NCBI GenBank assembly: GCA_009760855.2
Contig: WPIO01000028.1
Location: 2,345,001 to 2,409,000, forward strand
Length of the DNA stretch: 64,000 nucleotides
Direction: 5' to 3'
Source: Cristatella mucedo
Taxonomy: Eukaryota > Bryozoa > Phylactolaemata > Cristatellidae
The notes below the pieces were generated by a model. The model searched no databases, was not told where the DNA came from, and saw only the letters and a list, made by a program, of their open reading frames with translations. This document shows positions 48,181-60,758 of this stretch, piece by piece; position 1 is the stretch's first letter, and the number at the start of each line of letters is the position of its first letter. The translations under genes and the position numbers were made by a program.

Positions 48181-48900
48181 TGAAGGTAAATGACGACGCC
48201 TCACGCGGGCGCCGCTGCGATTTAAAGATGGCGCGGGTAAGGGACTTGTAGCCTAGGCTATTTAAGGAAGCAAAGCTTCACCTACTAGGAGGAGGGGGGT
48301 CGTAGGATTCGGTAGTGCCGGAAATCGGGAGGACCGGCGTCAGCGAAGGCTGAAGCGTCAGAGCGCCCGAAGCGCCCGAGCCGCTAGGAGCCAGCCAGTA
48401 GGACTCGCAGGAGCGTCGCCGTCTCGGGAGCTCCTGAGTCCGGAGCTCCGGAGTCGCGCGTGCGGCAGAAGGCTCTATTGGCGGACGCCGCACGACAGAC
48501 GAAGTCCTGTGCGCGCGAACACGCCATCGGTCTCTCTAGTCTCGAGTTAGAGGGTGGAAGTAGGAGCGCTTCGGGAGTTCAGGGAGCGTGGGTCTTCGTT
48601 AGAGCGGCGTTTGGGGCGCTGGGGCTTCCGCTGAGCCTCGGGAACCCGGAGTGAGCGCTGCAAGACATTTGCCCCTGTGGCAGCGCCCAGCGTATGGGGG
48701 GTGGGGGCGAGGTCCATGCGGCGCTCGTCTTGGCGAGTGTTTGCGACGAGTGCGGCGATAACATTGAAACTGGACGCGAAGTGACATTGTGCACTTGCGA
48801 ATAAAGTTCAGTAGAACTCCCTGGGTACGCCTGGTATCTCTGTCCAGTTGACGCCAAGAGCTCGCGACCCCTGGGTAACGGTAAGTAGGATAGCGCCAGA
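48181..48900 (+). mobile_element. LTR-like block (possible solo LTR)
   Basis: GC-rich region with a TATTTAAGG box at about 48,259, a GC-rich leader of about 500 bases, and GAATAAAGTTCAG at about 48,800, followed by GTACGCCTGGTATCTCTGTC. This promoter-leader-poly(A) order resembles an LTR. No matching second LTR, TG...CA ends, primer site or pol gene was found, so a host promoter or terminator is equally possible. Confidence 0.25.
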
Positions 48901-49059
48901 AGCCCCGTAGGCGAGGCGATCTGCTCGTTGGGCGTTTAGCACCCCAAAGCGTAACTCGGCAGTTTGGTACGCCGCTTGGCAATCGGCAGGTAAAAAAAAA
49001 GCATTTGCTGATTTAACAACCTCTTTTTTTCACAGCGGCATGAGTGCATAAAAAGCTAC

Positions 49060-49640
<581 letters not shown>

Positions 49641-49654
49641 CGCTTAGTTAATAC

Positions 49655-49775
49655 GGATCACCATCGCTCGCAGTTGGCAATAAAGGATCGCTTATTGCAG
49701 GATTTGAACCCACGAATTTGGTCCTGAAGAGCGAGTACCTCACCTCCTGGGCTATCACGGCCCTAACGCGTCCTC
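49655..49775 (-). mobile_element. SINE-2 copy
   Basis: Antisense: GCAATAAAGGATCGCTTATT, the B-box GGATTTGAACCCACGAATTT, and the A-box TACCTCACCTCCTGGGCTAT. Lacks the SINE-2 3' part. Confidence 0.65.
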
Positions 49776-51449
49776 CGCCGAGCGTTCTGGGTTTTATCAT
49801 GCTTAGACCAGCGGGCAAAATCTCATATGACACTCGAGGCTACTAGTTAGTAGGATCCCTGTCACTAACATGCATATGTATATTGCACATTGAATCCTGC
49901 ACTGGAAAGCATGCGGGGCACACGCGAGCAAGCTGACTGGAACAGACGCGATTTTAGCTGATACACAAAAGATGCAAATTCATTGCAGGCAATTACATAA
50001 GCCAAAAGCGCTGCAGATTTGGGTTCTTTTCGCTTGATGGTTCTGTGAGTGTCTATTTTCATTAACTTGTGAAGGCATCAAGACAGCACTGCTGGTCTCA
50101 TTCATAGAACGGGACTTGCCAGGAAAGGCAGCCGAAGCTCTACCCGGAAACCAATTAAAGGCATTCCGATCGGCTCTCCTCCGAGCACTTTCTTGTAGCC
50201 TCGCACGTTCGTCCCCACGCGAACACTTGGTTCCGCTTGTTTACTTACATACTTTACGTAACAAACGGCCGGAGATTATGATTTTGCACGCGAATCTATT
50301 CGATGTTGTTATATTCTTCGGAGTATGAGCGGCAAGTGTGAGACTTAAAGAGAGAGATTTTCATAAAGGATAGCTGCAAAAGCTAAGCGCGGGCAGCCGG
50401 ACGAGGCCCGTAGCCAGTAATTTTCTTTGGAAGGAGTAAACCTTGACATTGAGTTCACTCCAGGAATTACCCAAAGGCTAGTCTCTCCCTTCATCACGGC
50501 TGAATGATTTGACGGCAGAAGCGCTTCGTTCGAAGGGCACCGATTTTGGCTGAAGCGACTAAGCAGTTTAGTGGCCAGAGGTCATATGCTGAATGTGCAC
50601 GCACGCACCTGCCCCCATTCTAAAACGGGGCTGATTGGAAAACAGTGAACACAATTGGCAAGTAGTGCTCAGCTTATTGGCTCCGAAAGTTTTGCATAAG
50701 AAACAATCAATCCCCGCTAGGGAGCCTATGCCTTCAGCATTTAACAGGTTGCGATGCTGCTTACTTGTTGATAAGATATTTCTCATTTAGAGGCACCCTT
50801 TGAGAGCAGCGCGGAGCCATGATACTGCTGAATATCAGTGAGCCAAACCCACGTGTAGCGGCCCCAGAGCTGGTACTAAGGAATTAATAGCGTGGCGTTT
50901 TTGTAGCCCCACCAGTCTAGAAAAGCTTTAGGCCCCCGCCTCGCGAGACTCGCCCCGATGCGGTTCGCGCTCGATATTTGGCGCCCTGCGAGCCGATCTG
51001 TCTCGTCTCCAGTCCAACACCTCGGAAGTTGCGTGCTCTCGGAAGGATGTAGACAGCGCAGAACCTCCGTCAGGTGACCGACTCGTAAGCTTCGAGTAGG
51101 ATGGGGGTGTGGTGCGCCCCGTTCGTAGCGCGGGGTCACTGAGCCGCGGGGCCACCGAGGCGCGCGGCCGACTCTTCCAGGAGGCTCCGAGTGAGCGCCC
51201 GGCGAGTTTCGCATGTGCGACTCGCCGGGCACTCACCCGCTGGCGCTCCGACGCGTCCGTCGCGATCCGCTGTGGACACGGTATTGCAAAACTGACAAAG
51301 AAAGACGTCCCGGATGATGGAGAGGGAGATCGCCGCTGTAGGCGCTTCCGTGCGCGCCGACAGCGGACGATTAAAATCGCCGGCGCATTTTTGCGCTGCT
51401 CCACAAGAGTAGTGGCAACAATGATAAGAATAACAGGCCACAAGAGTAG
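49776..51449. other. Unassigned intergenic sequence
   Basis: No gene recognised. 50,920-51,400 is CpG-rich with overlapping open frames on both strands that lack domains. Confidence 0.35.
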
Positions 51450-51545
51450 TGGCAAGAATTTTAACAATGATATTGGTAACATAAACTCATTTTTCCGGCA
51501 CCCTGCGGAGATTAAATCTCTTTTCGGGCGCTTTCGAACTAGCTG
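51450..51545 (-). mobile_element. SINE-1/LINE-A tail fragment
   Basis: GCGGAGATTAAATCTCTTTTC on the plus strand is the antisense of the shared tail. Only about 90 bases. Confidence 0.4.
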
Positions 51546-51949
51546 CCCCCCCCAGCGAATCGACTTAGGCGCTAGTGACGCGAGCGGCATCGCGCGAGCC
51601 GAGGCAAGCGAGTAGTGCGCTTAGAGGCCCGAATGCTAAAGCCAACGCGAAGACACGCGTGGCCGCCAGTCAGGGGTAGAACCTCGGGCTAGTGGCGTGC
51701 ACCGGCTCGTGCCGAGGTGTAAAGCGCGTAAAGTACGCTGGAACGAAACGCCGGCGTCGCAAACGCGGGGTAGCGGCTTCCACGTCCGGACGGAACTAGG
51801 CCACGAGCGCAGCGCTCGAAACGGCGCCAGTCCTTGCTGGCGCGCGACCGAGACCGAGGCGAAGCTCCGATTCTTAAAATCGCGCCACGCGACTTGTACG
51901 CGAAGCACCCATGCCTGCCGGTATGCCGCCGATAGTAAAATAAATACAT

Positions 51950-52090
51950 ACATATTAATATATAATGCATTGGTATAGTGCCCCAAGAGAGCTTAATCTC
52001 TACGCAGGCTCTTCACAATTGCCTCAGAGCTCGAGCTCGCGACCTCGGTAGGGGCGAGCACCTTAACCGCTGGGCCGGACCAGCTCGGCT
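51950..52090 (-). mobile_element. SINE-1 copy
   Basis: Antisense tail AAGAGAGCTTAATCTCTACG, B-box GAGCTCGAGCTCGCGACCTC, A-box GCACCTTAACCGCTGGGCCG. Both ends recognisable. Confidence 0.78.
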
Positions 52091-52159
52091 AGCGGAACGC
52101 GTCAGCGACGATAGGCGTCCGTGCCTTATAAGGTAGCGAGTCGACATCCATAGCGTAGA

Positions 52160-52592
52160 GAGCTGAACTGCTGCATCAGTTTCAGCCTGTTGGCGCCCTC
52201 AGGTCCTGTGTGGGCAATACATTAGCTGTCCCATTCCTCCGCTTAAAGACAGTTGGCGACAGAAGTTTTAGCTCTGCAGGTCCTAGACTGTGGAACTCGC
52301 TTCCACAATTCTTACGCAACGACAACTACTCTTCTGCTGCCGACTATGGCTCATCCTTTTCAGCGGTCCTGAGTTGCTACTTCTATGATACTCACTACCT
52401 CAACTGCTCTCCCGACTCTGCTATGCTTCCCACTTTCTCTTTGTTTCGTGAGACGAAGTCTGTTGGCTACCAAATGCTTACCGAAAGCCGCTTAGGCTGT
52501 GAGTGCGCTATACAAAACTCTCCTGCGTAACACCCACATGGTCTTTATGACTTTGTGGAGTTGCAGACGGAGATACGTTACATTACATTACA
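52160..52592 (+). mobile_element. LINE-B 3' end
   Basis: Starts at AACTGCTGCATCAGTTTCAG. The frame reads LAVPFLRLKTVGDRSFSSAG, PRLWNSLPQFLRND and MLPTFSLFRETKSVGY. The 3'UTR ends with the tail TTACATTACATTACATT. 5'-truncated, with a well-preserved frame. Confidence 0.9.
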
Positions 52593-53044
52593 TTCTGCGG
52601 CTCTGAAGGGCTAAAGGCATCGAGCAGTAACCGCGGCGTTCTCGTGCGGCGCCCAGAACGCTTCGGCTACCGCCTGGTCCGAGGTCCAGAGCACGACCCT
52701 GTCAAAAGCGTCGGGATCAACGGACTCAACTGACCAACTATTACAGGGCTTCAGCTATTATGTCGCCTAAGCATAGCATCGTCACATTACCGATTCCCAG
52801 CCTTGAATATAATTCGGGAGCCGCGAACGATGGACGTCTCGGCAGGCACACTGTGGGGCCCCGAGGTCCAGCCGGCCGCCGGTTTCGCTAGCGCGCTAAT
52901 GGGGAGGGGATCGGATCGGAGGTAGATGGCGGCGGGTGGGCGACTCGCGGCGGCAGCGGCGTCGATTATAATGTTCCGCGGAAGCCGTGGGAAGAGTCGG
53001 TGGATTTCGCCGCCTCCCGCCGCCCCCGCCTTCTACGCTTTTAC
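52593..53044. other. Unassigned GC-rich sequence
   Basis: Nothing recognised; a CpG-rich block begins at about 52,850. Confidence 0.3.
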
Positions 53045-53140
53045 TTACCATTCAATTGCATTTCCCTTTTCAGAAAATGTAAAGCACCTAGAAAGAGATT
53101 AAGTTCTCTGAGGGCGCTTTATCAAGTGCATTATTATTAC
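53045..53140 (+). mobile_element. LINE-A 3' terminal stub
   Basis: AAGAGATTAAGTTCTCTGAG with GCATTATTATTA; close to the 38.4 kb stub. Lies within the CpG-rich block. Confidence 0.8.
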
Positions 53141-53149
53141 GCAATCCTA

Positions 53150-53950
53150 CCACATCCTCTGCGGCGCTACTGCCGATGACCCGTCGGCCGGGATCCCCTT
53201 CCCAACCTGCCGGCCATCTGTTCCGCTACCAGCCGACCGGGCGGTGAGTAAAAGCAGCAGGTAGGCACTCCGCGGCAGGGCAATCCAGCACGCTTCTCAG
53301 GAACATACTAGGTGAATTATGGCTCGGCATCCGGTTCGACGAGGCCTCAGCGCGCCGCTAGCCGCAATACCGCCCCCCCCCCTACGGCTCACTCGGGTCA
53401 GCCCACCCACCCACCGCCGCCGCCGCCTCACCGCGCAACAACGCAGGATCATTGACCCGCCCAGCGGTCGGCCGCCATTTTAGGTGTACGCTTAAAAATG
53501 GCCGTTACCTGTTGGCCGTTGCGGTGTGGCGTTTCGTTCGCGACGCGGTGACGGAAGATCGCGCGGCAACGACAACTCGTCGACTCGTAACGCGGCATCC
53601 GTGCGCGCACGCGAATAGCGTCGCCGCTTCGTGGCCTACGGTAAGACGGCGCAAGTGTCGCCGGCCCGCGCCAGGTTCGCTCGCTACCTGTTCGTTCTCG
53701 CGACCCGTTTTGATTGGCGACAGGACGGACCGTCGTGCCGACGCTCTGTGGCAGCGGTTTGCCGCGCTCTCCCTGTTGCGCGCCGCTTTCCCGCGCGGTC
53801 GTTCGATGACGCGTCTCCACGTTCCCGCGGCCACAAGCCGCCGCCGCCTTACATCCCTGTCTTCGCGGCCAGATGTTATGTAAGACCTGCCTAAGGAGCC
53901 GTCGTGGTTAATTAAGATTCCTGATAGGCATGGCGCTAGCCTTTCGTGGA
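53150..53950. promoter_or_regulatory. CpG-rich block, possible promoter island
   Basis: CpG-dense with poly(C) at about 53,370 and a GCCGCCATTTTA motif at about 53,470, which matches the known YY1-type core-promoter element. It could be the promoter or first non-coding exon of the PAK4-type gene 5 kb downstream. That link is inference. Confidence 0.3.
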
Positions 53951-54897
53951 TTCGAGGGACGCTTGAAGGACGTGCGAGGCAAGTGCAACTTGGCCCGAAT
54001 TCCAGCCTGGGCTGGCCCTTCGTCCACAGAGAGCTTGCAGCACACCCGAGCTGGGCAGGCGCCGCCGCCGCTGCTCTCCTGCGTTGGGGTTTGCAGCCGT
54101 TGGCAGAGAGAGGACCGCCAGTGCTTGTGTGGCGCTGCTGCATTCTCGCCGACGCGCCAGCAGCAGCAATTTCTCGCAGGGGGCCGGCGATGGCCGTGGG
54201 GAGGGGAAGTTGGTCAAGCCCCTTCGGAGCTCCCCTCCCCTCCCTCCACCTGGTTGATGGAGCCAATGTTTTGCTTGCAGGCGTCCTGCCTTTCGCGGCC
54301 TGCCAGGGAATTAGTCCGTGCCAGCCAGCCCCGGAACAGCTTTGGGGCCTGAGCTAACGAGATCCCTGTTTCTATGCTGCCCTCCTCTTCTCACCCCCCC
54401 CCCAGTCGGAGCTGCTCCCAGGGTGATGTGGTTGCTGCGGTTGACAGGCAGCTCTGGCACCAGGTGGCATCGTGCATCGCTTATCATGGAAGCAGCCTGT
54501 GAGAGGAAGCCCTTGTGAAGCTAGCTGGCAGTGCTGCTATTTTGAACCAGTTGGGCGATGTACCAGATGCTTGACCCATCTAGACTCGGCGAGCTCATGG
54601 TTGCATGATGCCTCAGCAGTCAGTGGCTGCTGAGCTCACCCTCACCGTCGATCCAGTGAGAGGCAGTGTGGCCCAGAGAAAGGTAGGAAGCTGTTGGAGA
54701 AAGAGAAAGGCTGTGGTCTGGCACAGAGCCAGCACTAGTGCCTGAGTACTTGGCACAAGTGCTGGCTCTTCTGCCCCGGTGCACTCAGTCCGGTTAATTG
54801 CTCCCAGCAGTGGCTGGTGCCCTGCACCCACCATCCTCTCGGGAGCAGCCGTTCTGCCGTGAGCTATCCTGTGTCTTTTGTTTGTGTGTGTGCGCGT

Positions 54898-54932
<35 letters not shown>

Positions 54933-55764
54933 TGCGTGTGTGTGTGTGTGTGAGAGCAAGACGGTGTTGTGTGGCAAGCCACATACCCACCCACCCATCC
55001 AAGTTCATTTTCCGGAGGTCGAACAATGGGTATGCACGAAGCAGTGACAAGGACTCCCTTCTTTAACCGGCCGTCCAGAGATGGAGCTTGAGATGGCGAT
55101 GGGCAGCTGCACACGTAGCTGCCGAGCTGGCTGGCCGGCTGGGCAAGGGGTGAGGGCACCAAGGGCATCTCGCTGGCTGTCCCCCTCGGCTACCATCTAC
55201 TCGCCACATCTCCAGGTCGCGACAGCTTTCTGTCTTCGGCATCCAGCAGCTCCGGGATGGACCTTGTGAGGGCGGAATTGCTGAAAGGTGTTTCCTGTGA
55301 TGGACCTGCCTGTGAACTTCTGCTCTGTAGCCGGCCACGGCGTTTGTGCCTTCCCCTTCTCCCTGCGCACTGTTCAATGCACGTGGGCATATTCTGGTGC
55401 ACCTGAGCATCCATGGTGGCGAGATGGCTTACCGATCCTTGCTGTCTTTTCTGAGCGCTCATCAGTGGAGCCGAGAGTCTGGGAAAGAGCCGAGCGCAGG
55501 GATAAGCAAGTGTGACGGATCGTAGGATCTGCGCAGTCGGCTTTGCACACGACAGGTCGTTTGTTTAATCACAGTTATGTCTTTCATTTCTGTCATCTTT
55601 ATCTGTTGCCATCAACCTATGCTGCATCTCTCTCTCTCTCTCCCTCTCTCTCTCTCTCTTTCTCTCTGCTTGTCTATCTGTCACTTTCTCTCTATCTACC
55701 TGTCACTCTCATGTTTTAATGGGTGCCTCATACCTTCGCTCTGGTTTCATGAAATTGAATACTT
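53951..55764. other. Unassigned sequence upstream of the PAK4-type gene
   Basis: Holds a (GT)n array at 54,901-54,952 and a CT-rich tract at 55,627-55,670. Open frames are present on both strands without recognisable domains. Confidence 0.35.
54895..54952. repeat. (GT)n microsatellite
   Basis: GT array with a CTTGC interruption at about 54,930. Confidence 0.95.
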
Positions 55765-55960
55765 AATGTAAGTATCTCTGTAACTCCACAAAGACTATGT
55801 GGGTGTTTTGTGTAAAGCACTCACAGCCTAAGCGGCTTTTGATACGCATGCATTAGCCAATAGACTTCAGCTCACGAAATAACGAGAAAGTGAGAGTCAT
55901 AGCTGAGTCATGAGAGCAGTTGAGATAGTGAGGAACATGGAAGTAGCAGCTCAGGACAAA
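55765..55960 (-). mobile_element. LINE-B 3' fragment
   Basis: Antisense 3'UTR (ATCTCTGTAACTCCACAAAG, GCACTCACAGCCTAAGCGGC) as in the 17 kb and 46 kb copies. Confidence 0.8.
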
Positions 55961-58622
55961 TACCGGGATGCGACTGAAAAATTTTCGGCTCTGGATGTTT
56001 GAATTTCGTTAGTCATGCGAGATTACTTGCTCTGCGGGATCGACCAGCTGTGAACCTGTCCTCTGCTGCTGCCTGCTACTTTCGCCCTTTCTGTCATGCC
56101 TTCGGCACCTGACCCAGGTCTGATGCTGTAGTTTGCTGCAGGAGTGGTAGTGCCAGCCGGTACTGCACAAGTGATATTGTGCTTTTACGATCGTCTGTGC
56201 TGGTGGCTAATACGAGACCCTGTTAAGAGACTAGGAATGCAATTTGGGTCAGAATGATGCAGCTGCTCTTCAAGCGATGCCCCAGCCCCGGCCAGCAGCT
56301 CTGTGCTGCTGCTGGCTAATTGGCCACTTGTCTACCAATGGGGCTCCGGTACTTACCAGTAGCTTAGTGTTTGGTTTAAAATCAAATTGATTTTGGCAGG
56401 CAGTTTTAAACCGTTTTATTGCTGTTTTATTGTTTTTTTTTACTTGTTTTCGAAGACACTCTATTCAGTTCGTTCTTCCTACTTCTGGCTCTTACTTCTG
56501 GCCGGTGGCTCGTTTAGTTGAGTTCTTACTCGAAAACCCATGTGCCCTCTGCAAGCAAAATGTATTCATCAAACTCACCGATGAGAACGTTTTCTGGTCC
56601 ATCGCCGATATTCACATGTGCAAATTCATCGGCGAACGTTTCGGCAAAAAAAACCGCCAAGTTCGATCATATCGAGGGGGCTGGAGGGTGGCTTGGAATA
56701 TCCTCGTTCTTTCGATCCCTGCTGCTGCTGACTTCCTTTTACAAATGAGTAGCTGTTGCTTCATCTTATGACGTGAATCCGCACAAGTGGACGAACAATA
56801 TAGGCATCGATGCCGAGACAGCTTCAATCCTTCTGACTCAAAACTTCTCAGAAAAATGAACAGATACATTGCTGGCAGGGCGCCCACCTTTGTTCTTGTC
56901 TTGTTTCGCCTTGGAGAGTGAATGTTAGGGACGTCAGGTGTGCGGCAACGCCTCACTGTGACAAGGTGTTTAAAACCAATACAACCGGGGCGGATTTTTT
57001 GGTTGGTTTTAAACCAGGTTTCAAACGAACCATTCACTACAGTAGCTACTGCTCCAACTTTTAGTTGGACTCGGTCAGTGGCATCCATCCAATCCGTCCT
57101 TTACCGAACAGCTTACGGGAGCAGCCAACTGTTTGCATGGATTTGTGTTGACTTGCAAGCAGCTGTTTTCTGAGAATTTGTTCCTTCTGGAACATTCGCT
57201 TGTTAAGAAAAAACATAATTGTTAAGAAAATACCACGGTCCTGACATGCCAATCGCCAATTAACACTCTCGTTAGGTTCAGCCTGCACCGGCAAAGTAAT
57301 CGAGCCCTGTAAGTCGAAGGGGCCCCCGGGGGACCTTACAGGTACATACAGGCCTGTTTACTGCTTTCATGTGAGCTGAGGAGCCGCTGATCGATTGTCC
57401 TGCTGTGTGCTGCTCACCTGGCTGCAATGGTTTATCTATCGTTTTGTTGCACTATCCTTATGTCTATCGTCAAGACACAGCTAGGATACCGTTATTAGCT
57501 TCTCTGCTTGCCAAGTGGGTAGTGAGTGTCGTAGGTAATACAGCAAGCCTACGGTTCTCAAATATAAGTCATCAGTTTGGGCTCACTATGGCAAGCTGTT
57601 CGTGTGAACGAGTAGCTTTTAGTATGCACGAGCATCTTCGGTCGCCAGGGAATCCTGAAAGCCGGCACACTTAGTGGTGAGTGATGTATGTATGTGTAAT
57701 TATAATTGGTGGAGCACCATAAGAGAACTTCTCTCTCTATCCGGGTGTTTTGCAAATACCGCCCCTAGGCCAAGCCAGGGCTGTTTGTTGCACGGGCTGT
57801 GCATTTTCCGACCCTGAGAGTCACCATCCAGCAGACAAATCAGGGACAGGAGCTTTAAGCCGAACTTCAGCGACGGTGCTTTTCGCCTCAAGTTTTCCCT
57901 GGTTACTGTAGCAGCTGCTGCTGCCACCGATCTTGTAGCTCGAAATGTTGAGTCACCAGCACCTGCATGCCGACCGGTCGTTGATCGATGCAGAGCTGAG
58001 GTTTCGGGCTGCTGTCGTTTCACTGCCGGGGCATCGCCTGCTGAGCAGAGAAGGCGCGGCGGCCGAGTTGCAGCGCTGCGAAATCTTGAGCTGCCGTGGC
58101 TGCCATGGGGGCATGCATAGGATTTTTGATCTCTGTTGGATCTAGCTCCTCTCGACAACCATCTTCCTTCTCAGCCGAGCACGATGGGCGATGCAGCAGC
58201 ATTGTTAGTTCGTGTGGTGTACATTGGCAAGCACTGTTGGGTTGTGAGACACTTTGCAGCTAGCTAAGTCTGACGAATGTCAGCGAAGCACCGATTCATC
58301 CAAACCGACTAACATATTACCATTAGACTTCCATCTTAGCTAGCCGACGCCAGGCCAGGCATCGCGCCCTGCCACCCAGTACCTGACTCATCCATCCATC
58401 GTGGCACCAGCTTCCCTTCTAGCCTGCCCTGCTGCCACTCTCATTGGCATGTGGTGTTTAGAGTTCTGGCTGATTTCAGTTCAGTTCGTTCTTGATGCCA
58501 TCCGGCATTTAGCTGTTCTAGGCTGCAGTGTAGGTAGGTGCAATGCCTGGTGACCGTTTCCGGGGATTGCTCTGCCATTGCCTTGCCGTTCTATTGATTG
58601 GTTGGAGTATGATCTACCGTCC
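55961..58622. other. Unassigned sequence upstream of the first PAK4-type coding exon
   Basis: Presumed 5' intron or flank. A short antisense SINE-1 tail lies at about 57,695-57,775. A GC-rich imperfect hairpin lies at 57,308-57,342. No coding exon recognised. Confidence 0.4.
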
Positions 58623-58634
58623 GCAGGCACAGCC

Positions 58635-58856
58635 ATGTCCAAGTCAGCTTCGGCAAAGAAGCGTGGCAGCAGCAGCAGCGGCGGTGGCGGTGAGAGGCGG
58701 TTGGACATCTCTGGGCCCAGCAACTTCCAGCACTGCATCAAGGCTGGCTACAATGCCATGCAGGGCGAGTTCACCGGTCTGCCCAAGCAGTGGGCCAGCG
58801 TCATCGTCACTCGCCCGCAGCCCTTCGTGGATCCGAACTCGATAACGCCGGTGAAG
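58635..58856 (+). CDS. PAK4: Group II p21-activated kinase, CRIB exon
   Basis: First coding exon of a PAK4/mushroom-bodies-tiny kinase, a Cdc42 effector acting on the actin cytoskeleton and cell junctions. The Met at 58,635 follows an acceptor (ccgtccgcag) by six bases. After a Ser/Gly-rich start come the CRIB motif (LDISGPSNFQHCIKAGY) and EFTGLPKQWASVIV, as in PAK4 (ISAPSNFEHRVHTGF, FTGLPRQW). RPQPFVDPNSITP follows, resembling the RPKPLVDP autoinhibitory segment of PAK4. The second conserved CRIB His is Lys here. Donor AAG|gtatga, phase 0. Confidence 0.93.
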
Positions 58857-58933
58857 GTATGACGGGGAGGCGCTGCGGCAGGCATTGCAGCACTGCTGCT
58901 GTTAAACTACCTCAACCTTGTCCAGCTGCTACT

Positions 58934-58934
<1 letters not shown>

Positions 58935-59010
<76 letters not shown>
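58935..59010. repeat. (GT)n microsatellite in PAK4-type intron
   Basis: About 76 bases of GT, followed by GCGCGC and an AT stretch, some 80 bases past the donor. Confidence 0.98.
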
Positions 59011-59019
<9 letters not shown>

Positions 59020-59237
59020 CATGTATATTTATATATATTGTGGCTGGTGATTTACGAACCCTGCAGCTGCTCCCCCTTCTGCTCAGGGGCATGAGGTATG
59101 GGAATACAAGCAGGTGTCAGTGACAGTGGCCTTGTGGTAGGGTACGCTTGTTCTTGTGTGGCATGGGTGTGGCCGGCGTACATGGTGATAACAGGCATTT
59201 CCTTATCCGGCCTGTGCTTTGCTGGGGCTTGCTTCAG

Positions 59238-60758
59238 AATGGCCGGAACGCATCGGGCTCAGACGACGACTACGTGAACGGCTACGTGGACGACCCACCC
59301 TTTGCCGGAGGCGGCGGCATGTCGGTGGCCAGGTCCAACTCGCTGCGACAGCACGGCAGCCCGCCTCCGGGAGGCGGCGGCTACCGCCCCGGGCAGCCGC
59401 CGGCGGCGGCCATGTGGCCGCCCGCCAACGAGCGTGACGAGGATCAGGACTCGTGGGCGGCAGGGCTGCCACCGAGCACGTACGCCAATGTGGAGGCCGG
59501 CGGCGGCTGGTCCGGGCAGGCGTCGTGGGGCGCCGATGGCGGCAGGCTGGACACCGGTGACTTTGGCTTTGCTGTCGACGAGCCCGGCGGCGGCCGGCGC
59601 TTCGGAGGTGCGGCACAGCAGGACTTCGTCGCCGGGCGTGGCAACGGCTACGACGGCAGCGCCCGGGACTATGGCGGCGTCGAGGCGGACGGTGCCTCGG
59701 GCCAGCCACTGCCGCCCTGGGAGAAGCGTCGGCTGCAGCAGCAGCCGGCTCAACCGCAGGCAGGCCGGCCGGGGCCGAACTACCTGCCGCCTCAGCAGCA
59801 GCAGCAGCAAAACGGGCCACTGGCCGGTGACAGGCTACAGTGGGCCCAGCAGCAGCAGCAGCAGCAGCAGGCCAGCGGTCCGGACTACAAGCGGCAGCCG
59901 GGAGCGCAGACGCTGCCGCAGCAGCAGCAGCAGCAGGCTGGGGTGGGCGGCGGTGGTGGAGGTGCAGCTCCGCCGTGGAGCTCTGCCAGCCCTCAGCGGC
60001 CCGTCGATTTCCGCGGCTCGCTGCAGCGAGGCGTTGCCGACGCACCGGCTGCCGGCTTCGACGGGCGAAGCGGCTCCTCGCTGGAGCCGTACGGCTACAA
60101 TGGGTCTGCAGCCGCCGGGAGCCGCGCAGGCGACGGCGGCTGGCCGCCGCCCTCCAGGCAGTCTTCTGTGGGTGTGAGGGTCGGTGGCGGCTACGATCAG
60201 GCGGACGGTCGCGCTGGCGGAGGAGGAGGTGGTGGCGGAGGAGGAGGAGTGGTTTTACGTGCCGGCCCGAACCGCGAGGACGGCTCGGGTGGAGTTGGCG
60301 GCGCTCGTTCGCAGACGCACCACGAAGGCAAAGGGCCGGTCGCGCTGCCCGGCCTGGCGTCGGTTCGCTATGATCCGCACAGGGGTATGCCCGGTCAGCG
60401 TCTTGCTCGCTCTGCTACCGTTGTCCCAGGCGCGCCGGTCGCGCGCGACCTGCAGCTGCAGGTGATCGGCCCCTCGGCCGAGCCTGCTGTGCGACTCGCC
60501 TCCGTGCCGCAGCAGTGTGCCGCCACAGCGATGCCGCTGCGATCGTCCAGCTTCGATTGCTCTTTCGTTCCTGTAGACTTTGCACCTCAAAGCCCGACCG
60601 AGGACATGGCGGGCCTGAGTCTCGGAGGGCCACCCTCTCCAGTCGGATCGTACTCGTCAGGCGGTGGCTACCAGCCGCAGAACCAGCCGCCCGGGCGGCA
60701 GGCGAACTTCTCGGCACAGCAGCAGCTGTATCAGCAGCAGCAGCAGCAGCATGACTGG
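59238..60758 (+). CDS. PAK4: PAK4-type kinase, long linker exon
   Basis: A 507-codon exon between the CRIB and kinase regions. Acceptor gcttcag in phase 0, donor TGG|gtgagg in phase 0. Near the start it has MSVARSNSLRQHGSPPPG, matching MSVTRSNSLRRDSPPPP of PAK4, a conserved Ser-phosphorylation and proline-rich motif. The rest is low complexity: five or more polyglutamine runs (CAG-encoded), a run of about 11 Gly near residue 366, and Pro-rich segments. It is probably disordered. Drosophila mbt also has a long linker. Very high GC. Confidence 0.9.

Noticed and set aside
53505..54266. 253-codon minus-strand open frame in a CpG-rich region
   Set aside because: Overlaps long frames on the opposite strand and shows no domain; GC-rich sequence has few stop codons.
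57308..57342. GC-rich hairpin (CTGTAAG...CTTACAG around GGGGCCCCCGGGGG)
   Set aside because: Arms are imperfect and there is no U-run or gene end nearby; likely a chance GC palindrome.
59203..60045. 280-codon minus-strand frame opposite the PAK4-type linker exon
   Set aside because: Mirror of a CAG/GGC-rich coding exon; Arg/Ala/Pro composition only. Frames in the other plus-strand phases are likewise shadows.
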